From: AP-15 sp963735445
GTDB taxonomy: Bacteria > Pseudomonadota > Alphaproteobacteria > ATCC43930 > CGMCC-115725
Direction of reading: 5' to 3'
Assembly: GCA_963735445.1 (NCBI GenBank)
Contig: CAVTLC010000019.1
Location: 15,190 to 79,189 of the forward strand
Length of the DNA: 64,000 bases
Shown: one piece after another, positions 53,536 through 61,630 of the stretch
Layout of the letters: each line of letters starts with the position of its first letter
How positions within the stretch are numbered: the first letter of the stretch is position 1
Translations under genes and position numbers: made by a program
Notes under the pieces: model-generated
Database searches by the model: none
What the model was told of the DNA's origin: nothing
Seen by the model: the letters and a program-made list of their open reading frames with translations, nothing else

Positions 53536-54525
53536 ATGCAACTCGGTATGATCGGTCTCGGCCGGATGGGCGGCAACATCGTCCGCCGCCTGATGAAAAA
53601 CGGCCATAGCTGCGTCGTCTACGACAAGAGCGCCGACACCGTGCGCGAGTTCGCCGGCGAAGGGGCGAAACCCAGCCGCGACCTCGGCGATTTTGTCAAA
53701 CAGCTTGAGGCGCCGCGCGCCGTTTGGGTCATGCTGCCGGCCGGCCACATCACCGACGAGACGATTGTCGAATTGAGCAATCTTTTGTCCGCCGACGACA
53801 TCGTGATCGACGGCGGCAACTCGTTTTACCAGGACGACATCCGCCACGCCGACATGCTCAAGCCCAAGGGCATCCACTTTGTCGATGTCGGCACCAGTGG
53901 CGGCGTCTGGGGCTTTGAGCGCGGCTATTGCATGATGATCGGCGGCGACAAGAAGATCGTCGATCACCTCGACCCGATCTTAAAAACGCTGGCGCCCGGA
54001 AAGGGCCATATCGACCAGACACCCGGCCGGGAGGGCCGCAACCCGCGTGCCGAAGAAGGCTATCTGCATTGCGGCCCGGTCGGCGCCGGCCACTTCGTCA
54101 AGATGGTGCATAACGGTATCGAATACGGGGTCATGCAGGCTTATGCCGAGGGCTTTGACATTCTGCGCAATGTCAACTCTCCCGCGATCCCGGAGAACCG
54201 GCGCTATAATCTCGAATTGCCCGACATCGCCGAGGTCTGGCGTCGCGGCAGTGTGATCTCGTCGTGGCTGCTCGACTTGACCGCGATCGCGCTCGCCGGC
54301 GACCCGCAATTGTCCAAATTCACCGGGCAGGTCGCCGATTCCGGCGAAGGCCGATGGACCGTACAGGCGGCGATCGAAGAGGCGGTGCCGGCCGAGGTGC
54401 TGTCCTCAGCGCTCTACACCCGCTTTCGCTCGCGCCAGGAACACACCTTTGCCGAGCGCATTCTATCGGCGATGCGCCACGAGTTTGGCGGTCATCAGGA
54501 ACCCGGCACGATGGTGGGGGACTGA
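53536..54525 (+). CDS. gnd: 6-phosphogluconate dehydrogenase, decarboxylating (short, GndA type)
   Basis: 329 residues. It oxidatively decarboxylates 6-phosphogluconate to ribulose 5-phosphate. The Rossmann motif MQLGMIGLGRMGGNIVRRL begins the protein. VIDGGNSFYQDD, GTSGGVWGFERGYCMMIGG and the catalytic HCGPVGAGHFVKMVHNGIEYGVMQ follow. The short form of about 330 residues lacks the C-terminal swap of E. coli Gnd and is often NAD-preferring; the cofactor here is inferred. GGAGG eight bases before the ATG. It follows tal-pgi by 34 bases. Confidence 0.95.
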   Translation: MQLGMIGLGRMGGNIVRRLMKNGHSCVVYDKSADTVREFAGEGAKPSRDLGDFVKQLEAPRAVWVMLPAGHITDETIVELSNLLSADDIVIDGGNSFYQDDIRHADMLKPKGIHFVDVGTSGGVWGFERGYCMMIGGDKKIVDHLDPILKTLAPGKGHIDQTPGREGRNPRAEEGYLHCGPVGAGHFVKMVHNGIEYGVMQAYAEGFDILRNVNSPAIPENRRYNLELPDIAEVWRRGSVISSWLLDLTAIALAGDPQLSKFTGQVADSGEGRWTVQAAIEEAVPAEVLSSALYTRFRSRQEHTFAERILSAMRHEFGGHQEPGTMVGD

Positions 54526-54528
54526 TCC

Positions 54529-56097
54529 ATGGACGAGGCTCGGATCGCGGTAAAGGAAAAGAGTACGGCGCAGCGCGCGCCTCAAGCGCCGCCATGCACG
54601 ATGGTGATTTTTGGCGCCGGTGGCGATCTGACAAAGAGGCTGTTGATTCCGGCGATCTACAATCTCGCAAAAGACAAGCTTTTATCTGACAAGTTCGCGA
54701 TCATCGCCGCCGACCGCACGCCAAAACCGCCCGAAGCCTATCGCGACTACCTCGCCGAGGGTGTGCGGAGCTTTGTCTCGGACACTGCCTCGGGCGGCGA
54801 GACCGAGCCGTTCGACGCCAAAACCTGGGATTATCTCGCCAGCCGGATTACCCATTTCGCGGGCGACTTCACCACGCCCGAGACCTATGCCCGCCTCGGC
54901 GATCTGCTCAAGACCGTTGAGAACCAATTTCATACCGATGGCAATGTGGTTTTTTATCTGGCTGTTGCCTCGCAACTGTTTGGCCCGATTATCGAGAGGC
55001 TGGGAGAATCCGGGCTGGCGGCGGAGCAAAAAGGGGCGTGGCGCCGCGTCATCATCGAAAAGCCGTTCGGCAGCGATCTTGCCACCGCGCGCGCGTTGAA
55101 CGCGCGAATTCTCAAAGTATTAGACGAGCGCCAGATCTACCGGATGGACCATTTCCTCGGCAAGGAGACGGTCCAAAACATCATGGCGCTGCGGTTCTCG
55201 AACGCGATCTTTGAACCGCTGTGGAACCGCGACCATATCGATCACGTCCAGATTACCGCCGCCGAAACCGTCGGCGTCGAGCGCCGCGCCAATTTTTACG
55301 AGGTCACCGGGGCATTGCGCGACATGGTGCCGAACCATGTCTTCCAATTATTGAGCCTGACGGCGATGGAATCGCCAAACTCATTCGCCGCCGATGCGGT
55401 GCGCAACGAGAAAACCAAGGTCCTCGAGGCGATACATCCGCTCGATTTTGAGGATGTGCGGCGCAACGTCGTGCGCGGGCAGTACGCCGCGGGCCATATC
55501 AACGGCGTTCCGGTCCAAGGCTATCGCGAGGAACCCGGCGTCAACCCGCACAGTATGACCGAGACATTTGTTGCATTGCAGCTCGAAATCGACAATTGGC
55601 GCTGGGCCGGCGTGCCGTTTTATCTCCGCACCGGCAAACGGATGAGCCGGCGCACCACGGAGATCGCGATCCAGTTCAAAAAAGCGCCCTTTGCCCTATT
55701 CCGTGACACGCCGGTCGACATCCTGAACCCGAATGTGCTGGTCCTGCAAATCCAGCCCGACGAGGGTATTTCGTTGCAGTTCGGAGCCAAGGTTCCAGGA
55801 CCGCGCCTCGACTTGGGCAAAGTGCGCATGGACTTTCGCTACAAGGATTATTTCCACATCGAGCCAAGCACCGGCTACGAGACCCTGGTTTATGATTGCA
55901 TGATCGGCGAGGCGATCTTGTTCAACCGCGCCGATGGTGTCGAGGCCGGGTGGGCGGCGGTGCAGCCGATCCTCGATTTATGGGCCGAGGACAAGACCGT
56001 GCCGGTGGAACTCTACCCGGCCGGCAGCAGCGGTCCTGATGGCGCCGACACCCTGTTGTGGCGTAGCGGGCGGCAATGGCGGCCTCTTTCCCCGTGA
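54529..56097 (+). CDS. zwf: Glucose-6-phosphate 1-dehydrogenase
   Basis: 522 residues. First oxidative step, glucose 6-phosphate to 6-phosphogluconolactone. Nucleotide motif MVIFGAGGDLTKRLLIPAIYNL near residue 25, active-site segment RIDHF-like YRMDHFLGKETVQNIMALRF with the catalytic histidine downstream, and the C-terminal substrate region VPFYLRTGKRMSRRTTEIAIQFK. The first 22 residues are an unconserved lead. It starts three bases after the gnd stop, so the two are tightly coupled. Length is slightly above the usual 490 because of the N-terminal lead and a small tail. Confidence 0.96.
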   Translation: MDEARIAVKEKSTAQRAPQAPPCTMVIFGAGGDLTKRLLIPAIYNLAKDKLLSDKFAIIAADRTPKPPEAYRDYLAEGVRSFVSDTASGGETEPFDAKTWDYLASRITHFAGDFTTPETYARLGDLLKTVENQFHTDGNVVFYLAVASQLFGPIIERLGESGLAAEQKGAWRRVIIEKPFGSDLATARALNARILKVLDERQIYRMDHFLGKETVQNIMALRFSNAIFEPLWNRDHIDHVQITAAETVGVERRANFYEVTGALRDMVPNHVFQLLSLTAMESPNSFAADAVRNEKTKVLEAIHPLDFEDVRRNVVRGQYAAGHINGVPVQGYREEPGVNPHSMTETFVALQLEIDNWRWAGVPFYLRTGKRMSRRTTEIAIQFKKAPFALFRDTPVDILNPNVLVLQIQPDEGISLQFGAKVPGPRLDLGKVRMDFRYKDYFHIEPSTGYETLVYDCMIGEAILFNRADGVEAGWAAVQPILDLWAEDKTVPVELYPAGSSGPDGADTLLWRSGRQWRPLSP

Positions 56098-56116
56098 TCA
56101 CAGCGAGCTTTTAGCC

Positions 56117-56794
56117 GTGGCGCGCCCGGTTCTTGTCGCCCCATCGATCTTGTCAGCCGATTTTGGGCGGCTCGCCGAGGAAGTCCGCGCCGCCGAGTTG
56201 GCCGGGGCAGACTGGATCCACGTCGATGTAATGGACGGCCGCTTTGTGCCGAATATTACGATCGGCCCGGTCGTCGTCGAGGCCGTACGGCGAGCCACGG
56301 CCAAACCGGTCGACGTCCATCTGATGATCGTCGAGCCCGAACATTATCTCGACGATTTCGCCAAGGCCGGCGCCGATCATCTGATCGTTCATTGCGAGCC
56401 CGGCTCGACAATTCACCTGCACCGCACGTTGTCCCACATCCGGGACCTCGGCAAAGTCGCCGGCGTCGTGCTGAACCCGGCCACACCTTTGTCGCAGATC
56501 GAATATGTGCTGCATTTGTGCGGCGTCGTTCTGATCATGACCGTCAACCCCGGCTTTGGCGGCCAGAAATTTCTGCCGGAGATGTTGCCAAAGATCGCGG
56601 CACTACGGCGGATGTGCGACGAGCGCGGCTTTGACCCGGTGATCGAGGTGGATGGCGGGCTCTCCGGCGAGAATGCGTGGCAGGTCATCGAGGCTGGCGC
56701 CAATTCGATCGTCGCCGGCTCGGCGGTTTTTCACGCCCGCGATTACGCCGAGGCGATCGCTGCGATCCGTCACTCGACCCCGGGCCGATCGTAA
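56117..56794 (+). CDS. rpe: Ribulose-phosphate 3-epimerase
   Basis: 225 residues from GTG 56117; the frame is open far upstream inside zwf, but homology begins at VLVAPSILSADFGRLAEEV. The TIM barrel has the metal-binding histidines and aspartates in WIHVDVMDGRFVPNITIGP, VDVHLMIVEPE and the C-terminal VDGGLSGENAWQVIEAGANSIVAGSAVF. It interconverts ribulose and xylulose 5-phosphates. It lies 19 bases after zwf and ten before pgl, inside the pentose phosphate operon. Confidence 0.95.
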   Translation: MARPVLVAPSILSADFGRLAEEVRAAELAGADWIHVDVMDGRFVPNITIGPVVVEAVRRATAKPVDVHLMIVEPEHYLDDFAKAGADHLIVHCEPGSTIHLHRTLSHIRDLGKVAGVVLNPATPLSQIEYVLHLCGVVLIMTVNPGFGGQKFLPEMLPKIAALRRMCDERGFDPVIEVDGGLSGENAWQVIEAGANSIVAGSAVFHARDYAEAIAAIRHSTPGRS

Positions 56795-56803
56795 GAGGTG
56801 CCG

Positions 56804-57526
56804 ATGGCAACCCAAACCCGCGTTGATGTCGCGAAGGATCTTGAAGATCTGGCACATCGGGCCGCGCGCTGGATCGCCGATATTGTGCGCGACCGAGAGG
56901 GGCGGCTGGCCATCAGCCTGTCGGGCGGATCGACGCCGCGGCGGCTCTATCAGCTTCTCGCCGAGGCGCCATATCGCGATGCGATGCCGTGGGACCGCAT
57001 CCATTGGTTCTGGGGTGACGAACGCTTTGTGCCGCCGGACCACCCCGACAGCAATTACCGAATGGTCCGCGAGGCAATGCTGTCGCGCGCGCCGGTGCCA
57101 CCAGCAAACATTCACCCGGTCCCGACGGGTGGTGATCCCTCTGCCGCTGCGCGCGATTATCAGCGCACACTGCAATCCTTTTATGGCGCCTCAGCCCTCG
57201 ATCCGGCCCGGCCGCTGTTCGACATCGAATTGCTGGGCCTCGGCCCGGATGGTCACACGGCCTCCCTGTTCCCCGGAACCAAGGTGCTGGACGAGCATCA
57301 GCGCTGGGTGGCCGAAGTTATCGGCGCCAAAGAGGAAGACCGCATTACGTTGACCTATCCGGTGCTCGCAAGCAGCCGGCACACCGCGTTTCTGGTCGCC
57401 GGCGCCGACAAGCGCGAGCCTCTGGCGCGAGTATGGTCCGGCGACAAAGAATTGCCGGCGGCGCGGCTCGATCCCGTCGGCGAACTCGTCTGGTTTGTCG
57501 ACGAGCAGGCGCAGCCAGCGCGATGA
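56804..57526 (+). CDS. pgl: 6-phosphogluconolactonase (DevB type)
   Basis: 240 residues from ATG 56804, preceded by AAGAGG; a GTG six bases earlier is less well spaced. It hydrolyses 6-phosphogluconolactone. Motifs: LAISLSGGSTPRRLYQLLAE, WFWGDERFVPPDHPDSNYRM and LGLGPDGHTASLFPG, all of the SOL/DevB family. Its stop overlaps the rpiA ATG (ATGA). It completes the oxidative branch together with zwf and gnd. Confidence 0.95.
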   Translation: MATQTRVDVAKDLEDLAHRAARWIADIVRDREGRLAISLSGGSTPRRLYQLLAEAPYRDAMPWDRIHWFWGDERFVPPDHPDSNYRMVREAMLSRAPVPPANIHPVPTGGDPSAAARDYQRTLQSFYGASALDPARPLFDIELLGLGPDGHTASLFPGTKVLDEHQRWVAEVIGAKEEDRITLTYPVLASSRHTAFLVAGADKREPLARVWSGDKELPAARLDPVGELVWFVDEQAQPAR

Positions 57527-58221
57527 CCCTCGATCGTGACGAACTAAAGCGCGCCGCGGCATTGCGCGCGATCGAAGAGGTCGAGGACGGAATGGTTCTC
57601 GGCCTCGGCACCGGCTCGACCGCCGCCTTTGTCGTCGAAGGGCTCGCGGCACGGGTCAAGGATGGGCTGCGGATTGTCGGGATTCCGACCTCCGAGCGCA
57701 CCGCGGCGCAGGCCCGCCGGCTTGGGGTCCCGATCGCGACTTTTGCCGAATACCAGAAGCTCGACCTGACGATCGACGGCGCGGACGAGGTCGAACTCGG
57801 CAGCTTGCACCTGATCAAGGGGTTAGGCGGCGCGCTGTTGCGCGAAAAGATCGTCGCTGCGGCGAGCCGCCGGCTGGTCATCGTCGTCGATCAGGAAAAG
57901 CTGGTCGAGCGCTTGGGCGAGCACACTCCGGTGCCGGTTGAGGTCACCCGGTTTGGCTGGCAAGCAACAGCCGTGGCCTTGGCAGCTCTCGGCTGCATTC
58001 CCGAGCAGCGATATACCGGCGAGCAACCCTTTATAACCGATGAGGGTCATCTGATCCTGGATTGCCGGTTCGGAGCGATCCCCGATCCGGGAACCCTCGA
58101 AGAACGCATCGCAATGACCGTCGGTACGGTCGAAAACGGGCTGTTTGTCGGACGCAGTTCGATGGTTGTTGCTGCCTCGGCCACGGGGGTCGAGGTCTTG
58201 ATCCCGCCCCCGAGGAACTAG
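57523..58221 (+). CDS. rpiA: Ribose-5-phosphate isomerase A
   Basis: 232 residues. It interconverts ribulose and ribose 5-phosphate. Signature blocks are MVLGLGTGSTAAFVVEGLA, TIDGADEVELGSLHLIKGLGGALLREKI, VVDQEKLVERLG and the C-terminal RIAMTVGTVENGLFVGRSS. The acidic and lysine catalytic residues lie in the DGADE and KGLGGAL blocks. It overlaps pgl by four bases and is followed after three bases by the HAD gene. Confidence 0.95.
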   Translation: MTLDRDELKRAAALRAIEEVEDGMVLGLGTGSTAAFVVEGLAARVKDGLRIVGIPTSERTAAQARRLGVPIATFAEYQKLDLTIDGADEVELGSLHLIKGLGGALLREKIVAAASRRLVIVVDQEKLVERLGEHTPVPVEVTRFGWQATAVALAALGCIPEQRYTGEQPFITDEGHLILDCRFGAIPDPGTLEERIAMTVGTVENGLFVGRSSMVVAASATGVEVLIPPPRN

Positions 58222-58224
58222 GCC

Positions 58225-59031
58225 ATGAAAAAAATTTCGCTCGTCGTCACCGATGTCGACGGCACGCTTGTCACCAGCCAAAAAACATTGACGCCGGCGG
58301 CCATCGCCGCGGCCGGCCGGCTGCACGACGCCGGGATCGCATTTTCGATCTGCAGCAGCCGGCCGCCCTTTGGCCAGCGTATGCTGATCGAACCGTTACG
58401 GCTCGCCTTGCCGTTTGGCGGCTACAATGGCGGTTCGATCGTCAATCCGGATTTGTCGCCGGTCGAGCAAAAGCTGCTTTCGGCTGCGGCCGCCGGGGAC
58501 GCGATTGCGATGCTCGAGGAGCACGGCATCACCAGCATCTGGGTCTTTACCGGCGGCGAGTGGCTGATCCGCGACCGCGCCGGTGATTATGTCGATCTCG
58601 AAATTCACACGATCCAAACTCAGCCGACGATCGTTCCGTCGTTCGACGGGCGGCTCGATACCGTCTCAAAGATCGTCGGCGCCAGCAAAGACCATGACCG
58701 CATCGCGACCGCCGTCGCTGTCGGGCAGAATGCATTGCGGGGCCGCGCCACCGTTTTGCGATCGCAGCCCTATTATTGCGACATCACGCCGCCCGGCATC
58801 GACAAGGGCAGGCTGGTCGATCTACTGGCCGAACGACTGAACGTCCCGCGGGAAGAGATCGCGGTTCTTGGCGACATGGGTAACGACGTCGAAATGTTCC
58901 GCCGCGCCGGCTTCGCGATCGCAATGGGTAACGCCACGCCAGAGGTCAAAGCCCTGGCGCAGGCGATTACCCTATCAAATGATGAGGACGGATTCGCTGC
59001 GGCGATCGACCGATACATTCTCGGCGTTTGA
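58225..59031 (+). CDS. HAD-superfamily hydrolase, Cof type
   Basis: 268 residues. HAD motif I VVTDVDGTLVTS has the nucleophile at Asp10 and acid/base at Asp12. A C2 cap of Cof type follows, then motif III lysine near GIDKGRLVDLLAE and motif IV VLGDMGNDVEMFRRAG. These enzymes are sugar-phosphate or nucleotide phosphatases with broad substrates. As the last gene of the pentose phosphate operon it could remove sugar phosphates, but that is inferred from position only. A palindrome follows directly. Confidence 0.9.
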   Translation: MKKISLVVTDVDGTLVTSQKTLTPAAIAAAGRLHDAGIAFSICSSRPPFGQRMLIEPLRLALPFGGYNGGSIVNPDLSPVEQKLLSAAAAGDAIAMLEEHGITSIWVFTGGEWLIRDRAGDYVDLEIHTIQTQPTIVPSFDGRLDTVSKIVGASKDHDRIATAVAVGQNALRGRATVLRSQPYYCDITPPGIDKGRLVDLLAERLNVPREEIAVLGDMGNDVEMFRRAGFAIAMGNATPEVKALAQAITLSNDEDGFAAAIDRYILGV

Positions 59032-59036
59032 CGAAA

Positions 59037-59053
59037 GCCGCCCTATGGGCGGC
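59037..59053. terminator. Palindrome after the pentose phosphate operon
   Basis: GCCGCCC (59037-59043), TAT, GGGCGGC (59047-59053), preceded by GAAA and followed by TTCC. Located between convergent genes; a probable bidirectional terminator although the T run is short. Confidence 0.55.
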
Positions 59054-59076
59054 TTCCATCAGGGCTCGATGCCAGA

Positions 59077-59430
59077 TTAACGCCCGTAGTTGCTGCGATA
59101 CCCTTGGTTCGGCTCGGTCGAAGACCCGTATGCAGTCCCCTCGTTCCCATTAAAGCTGGCAATGCATTGCTCGTGGAGCTTGGGGTCGGTGATCGGACCG
59201 CACTCCTTGCGCATGCGAGCCTGGCGGAACCCGGGACTGGACTGAACCAGGCGCTCATAGCGCTCGCTATTCTTAACGTTTAAGTTCGGCGACCAAACCC
59301 AGTGGCCGTTCTGCAGAACCCAAGCGTGCCCATTATCCGGACCCGGTTGCGCCTGGGCCGCGGGAACGACCGACGCCGTCGCCAGCAAACCGGCAACCGC
59401 GATCGCGCCAGCCAAAGTCTTCAGCATCAT
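59077..59430 (-). CDS. Small secreted protein of unknown function
   Basis: 117 residues. A clear signal peptide (MLKTLAGAIAVAGLLATASVVPAAQA, cleavage after AQA near 27) precedes an aromatic, Asn/Gly-rich mature part, with DNGHAWVLQNGHWVWSP and a Cys pair (KECGPITDPKLHEQCIASF). The end is Gly/Tyr/Ser-rich and flexible. Two ATG codons (59430, 59427) follow GGAGG. I do not recognise the family. It is convergent with the HAD gene and probably periplasmic. Confidence 0.75.
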   Translation of the reverse strand: MMLKTLAGAIAVAGLLATASVVPAAQAQPGPDNGHAWVLQNGHWVWSPNLNVKNSERYERLVQSSPGFRQARMRKECGPITDPKLHEQCIASFNGNEGTAYGSSTEPNQGYRSNYGR

Positions 59431-59572
59431 GACCCTCGCCTCCTTTAACTTGTGGTCACGCTGAAAACAAACCCGGCGGGGTTATTGTTCCCGACGCAAT
59501 CTAGTCGAACGCGATCTCGGCGAGGCGCGGGTCCTCAAAGATTATAGGTTCCCTTGGTTCGATCCTGCTTTG

Positions 59573-60109
59573 TCATCGCGGTAAAGGTTTGCCTTCGATG
59601 TAACTTTTGAGGTTTTGGAGCTGTTCGTCGAGGACCCGGTCGACCCGAGGCGCCCATTGCTCGATCCCACCGCGGATGTAGCCACCAACCACATAGTCCA
59701 AGGTAACAGCGGTGCCATCCTGGACCGGTTTTAATGTCCAGCTGAGCGCGCCATCAACACCCTCCGCCTGCAACGGGCCGAGCGCACCGCGCAACCGCAA
59801 TCCAACCCCCGGCGCCGCGTAAACGACGGTGAGGTGCTGAACCGAACCGCCATTCTTTAATTTCTCGCAAAAGCAGCCGCCGGCGCGCAGTTCGATGCTG
59901 AGGTTGGCGGCGTCACGGGAAAAAGTGTGAGATGGGCTCCACCATCGGCCGACCTCGCCGAGTGCGGCATAGACGCGATCGGGAGGTGCGGCAATTGTCG
60001 CCGCGCTCGCGACTTCAAACCCGTTCGATGCCACTGATTTGACATCCGCCGAGGCCGGACCAGCAATGGCCATGACCAGCGTGAGCGGGGCCAATCCTTT
60101 GAGCAGCAT
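59573..60109 (-). CDS. Exported SRPBCC (START/Bet v 1-like) protein
   Basis: 178 residues with a signal peptide of about 21 residues (LLKGLAPLTLVMAIAGPASA). The mature part reads as an SRPBCC hydrophobic-ligand fold: ATIAAPPDRVYAALGEVGRWWSPSHTFSRDAANLSIELRAGGCFCEKL, VVYAAPGVGLRLRG and SWTLKPVQDGTAVTLDYVVGGY. Exported members are common in sphingomonads and relatives. The ligand is unknown. It lies downstream of the GST gene on the same strand with a 14-base gap, so both belong to one transcription unit that begins at the ArsR gene. Confidence 0.82.
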   Translation of the reverse strand: MLLKGLAPLTLVMAIAGPASADVKSVASNGFEVASAATIAAPPDRVYAALGEVGRWWSPSHTFSRDAANLSIELRAGGCFCEKLKNGGSVQHLTVVYAAPGVGLRLRGALGPLQAEGVDGALSWTLKPVQDGTAVTLDYVVGGYIRGGIEQWAPRVDRVLDEQLQNLKSYIEGKPLPR

Positions 60110-60123
60110 TGCCCGAACTCCGG

Positions 60124-60786
60124 TCAGGCGGCGGCCGCCACGCGTTCGAGCAGCCTGTCCCAGGTCGTGGCGGTCATGCTCGGGCGGGCTTCGATGCGCG
60201 CGAGCCAGCTTTTCAGGTTCGCGTGTTCTTTCAGGATGTCAGCACCTTCCGGCGCGAGCGCGAACATCGACAGATGCGGCGCCAGCAGCAGATCGGCAAG
60301 GCTGATCTCTTCTCCCGCCAGCCATGGCTGAGCGTCCAGCAACCGGCTGATCTCGGCGATACAGATCCTCGCGTTGGGAATGGCCTTCACAATCGCATCT
60401 TCATCAACCGGCCGGTTGAACCGCGGTGCGACGACGCGATTGCGAGTGATCGGCGCCGAGACTTGCGGCATCACGTACCAGTCAGTGATGCCCATCAGCT
60501 GGTTCATCCGCGCTTGAGCGCGGGGATGTGTGGGCTGCAGTCGCGGGCCGGGGACGACGGCGTCGACATAGCGCATGATGGCCTGCGTCTCGTACAGCAT
60601 CCAGCCGTCATGCTCAAAGGCGGGGATACGGCCAAACGGATGCCGCGACAAATGAGGCTGCTGTTTCAGCGCACCAGGCGCCATAGCAGCAAACTCGTAG
60701 TCAGCCCCCTTTTCCTCCAGGCTCAGCAAAGCAGCGCGCACATAAGGGCTGCCGGGGATGCCGTGAACGATCATGCCTGACGTCAT
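60124..60786 (-). CDS. Glutathione S-transferase
   Basis: 220 residues, intact. The thioredoxin-like domain reads MIVHGIPGSPYVRAALLSLEEKGADYEF and PFGRIPAFEHDGWMLYETQAIMRYVD with the cis-proline and the ESxA-like glutathione contact (YETQA). The helical domain ends RIEARPSMTATTWDRLLE. The N-terminal SPYVR serine is a likely glutathione-activating residue. It lies 15 bases after the SRPBCC gene in an ArsR-headed cluster, suggesting a role in detoxifying an unknown compound. Compare the broken GST at 33152-33797. Confidence 0.9.
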   Translation of the reverse strand: MTSGMIVHGIPGSPYVRAALLSLEEKGADYEFAAMAPGALKQQPHLSRHPFGRIPAFEHDGWMLYETQAIMRYVDAVVPGPRLQPTHPRAQARMNQLMGITDWYVMPQVSAPITRNRVVAPRFNRPVDEDAIVKAIPNARICIAEISRLLDAQPWLAGEEISLADLLLAPHLSMFALAPEGADILKEHANLKSWLARIEARPSMTATTWDRLLERVAAAA

Positions 60787-60801
60787 CGATACCTCCTCTG
60801 T

Positions 60802-61269
60802 TCAAGGTTGCAGGCCATTCGCGTATTCGGCGAAATGGCGCTCGAACACGGTGGCCCAGCCGCGGTCGTAACGCTGCCGCAGACCCGGTGCGGCGTCGCC
60901 GAGTTTTTCCCAGCCCGAATGGGTCAGCTCAACTCTGGTGCCGTGCTCATCGGGGGTGAATCGGATTTCCACCAGCTGCTCTTGTCCCGGCGATACCTCG
61001 ACGATCCAGGAGAAGGCGAGCAGATGCGGCGGATCGTAGGCCAGCACCGTGCCCCACGCCGTTTCCTGGCCGTCGGCCGCCCGTTCGAACACGCGTCCGC
61101 CGACAACAGGCTCGATTGCGCAATCCATCGGGTCGGGGCCGGTGTGGACCCGCGACAATGGCCACCAGCGGCCAAAATCCCCGGCAAATATCGCGAATGC
61201 CCGCGCCGGCGCGCAGCGAACCGTGACGGTCTTGACAACTGGCGGGACCGGAAACGGGGCGATCGTCAT
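60802..61269 (-). CDS. SRPBCC domain protein (AHSA1-like)
   Basis: 155 residues from ATG 61269. An AHSA1/SRPBCC fold: VVKTVTVRCAPARAFAIFAGDFGRWWPLSRVHTG, GGRVFERAADGQETAWGTVLAYDPPHLLAFSWIVEV and HGTRVELTHSGWEKLGDAAPGLRQRYDRGWATVFERHFAEYA. The start overlaps the ArsR stop in ATGA. ArsR-SRPBCC pairs of this kind are very common and are thought to sense or bind a hydrophobic small molecule. A longer frame reaching 61593 is a shadow of the ArsR gene. Confidence 0.9.
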   Translation of the reverse strand: MTIAPFPVPPVVKTVTVRCAPARAFAIFAGDFGRWWPLSRVHTGPDPMDCAIEPVVGGRVFERAADGQETAWGTVLAYDPPHLLAFSWIVEVSPGQEQLVEIRFTPDEHGTRVELTHSGWEKLGDAAPGLRQRYDRGWATVFERHFAEYANGLQP

Positions 61270-61574
61270 GGTTCCTGTTCCTCGTCGATGGCCGCCGCCA
61301 CCCCGCCAAGCGCCTCCAGCCACATCGCCTCGATAGCGGCGCGCAACTCGCCGAGGGCTTGCGGATCCGCCATGTAGAGCCGCCGGGTGCCCTGCCGACG
61401 CTCGGTGATCAACCCCGCTTCTTTCAATATTTTCAAATGCTGCGATACCGCGGGACGACTGACCGGCAACCCCTCGGCGATTTCGCCTACCGGCCGCGGC
61501 GCGGCAAGCGTGCGCTCGAAAACCAGCCGCCGTGTCGGATCGGAGAGCGCAGCCAACGCCGCTTCGTAAGCCAT
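61266..61574 (-). CDS. ArsR-family transcriptional regulator
   Basis: 102 residues from ATG 61574; GTG three bases earlier is possible. A winged helix-turn-helix: AALSDPTRRLVFERTLAAPRPVGEIAEGLPVSRPAVSQHLKILKEAGLITERRQGTRRLY. No cysteine metal site is present, so it is of the non-metal group that regulates SRPBCC genes. It heads the cluster ArsR-SRPBCC-GST-SRPBCC, all on the minus strand with overlaps or gaps under 20 bases. A palindrome immediately upstream is its likely operator. Confidence 0.92.
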   Translation of the reverse strand: MAYEAALAALSDPTRRLVFERTLAAPRPVGEIAEGLPVSRPAVSQHLKILKEAGLITERRQGTRRLYMADPQALGELRAAIEAMWLEALGGVAAAIDEEQEP

Positions 61575-61582
61575 CACTTATG

Positions 61583-61596
61583 TTAGTGTACACTTA
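61583..61596. promoter_or_regulatory. Palindromic operator for the ArsR gene
   Basis: TTAGTGTACACTTA contains the perfect palindrome AGTGTACACT (61585-61594) nine to twenty bases upstream of the ArsR start. A nearby CACTTA at 61575-61580 repeats the half-site. Autorepression is inferred from position and symmetry. Confidence 0.6.
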
Positions 61597-61630
61597 CGCT
61601 TTGGGTCAAGCGTTTTTGTGCGGTTCCCCG

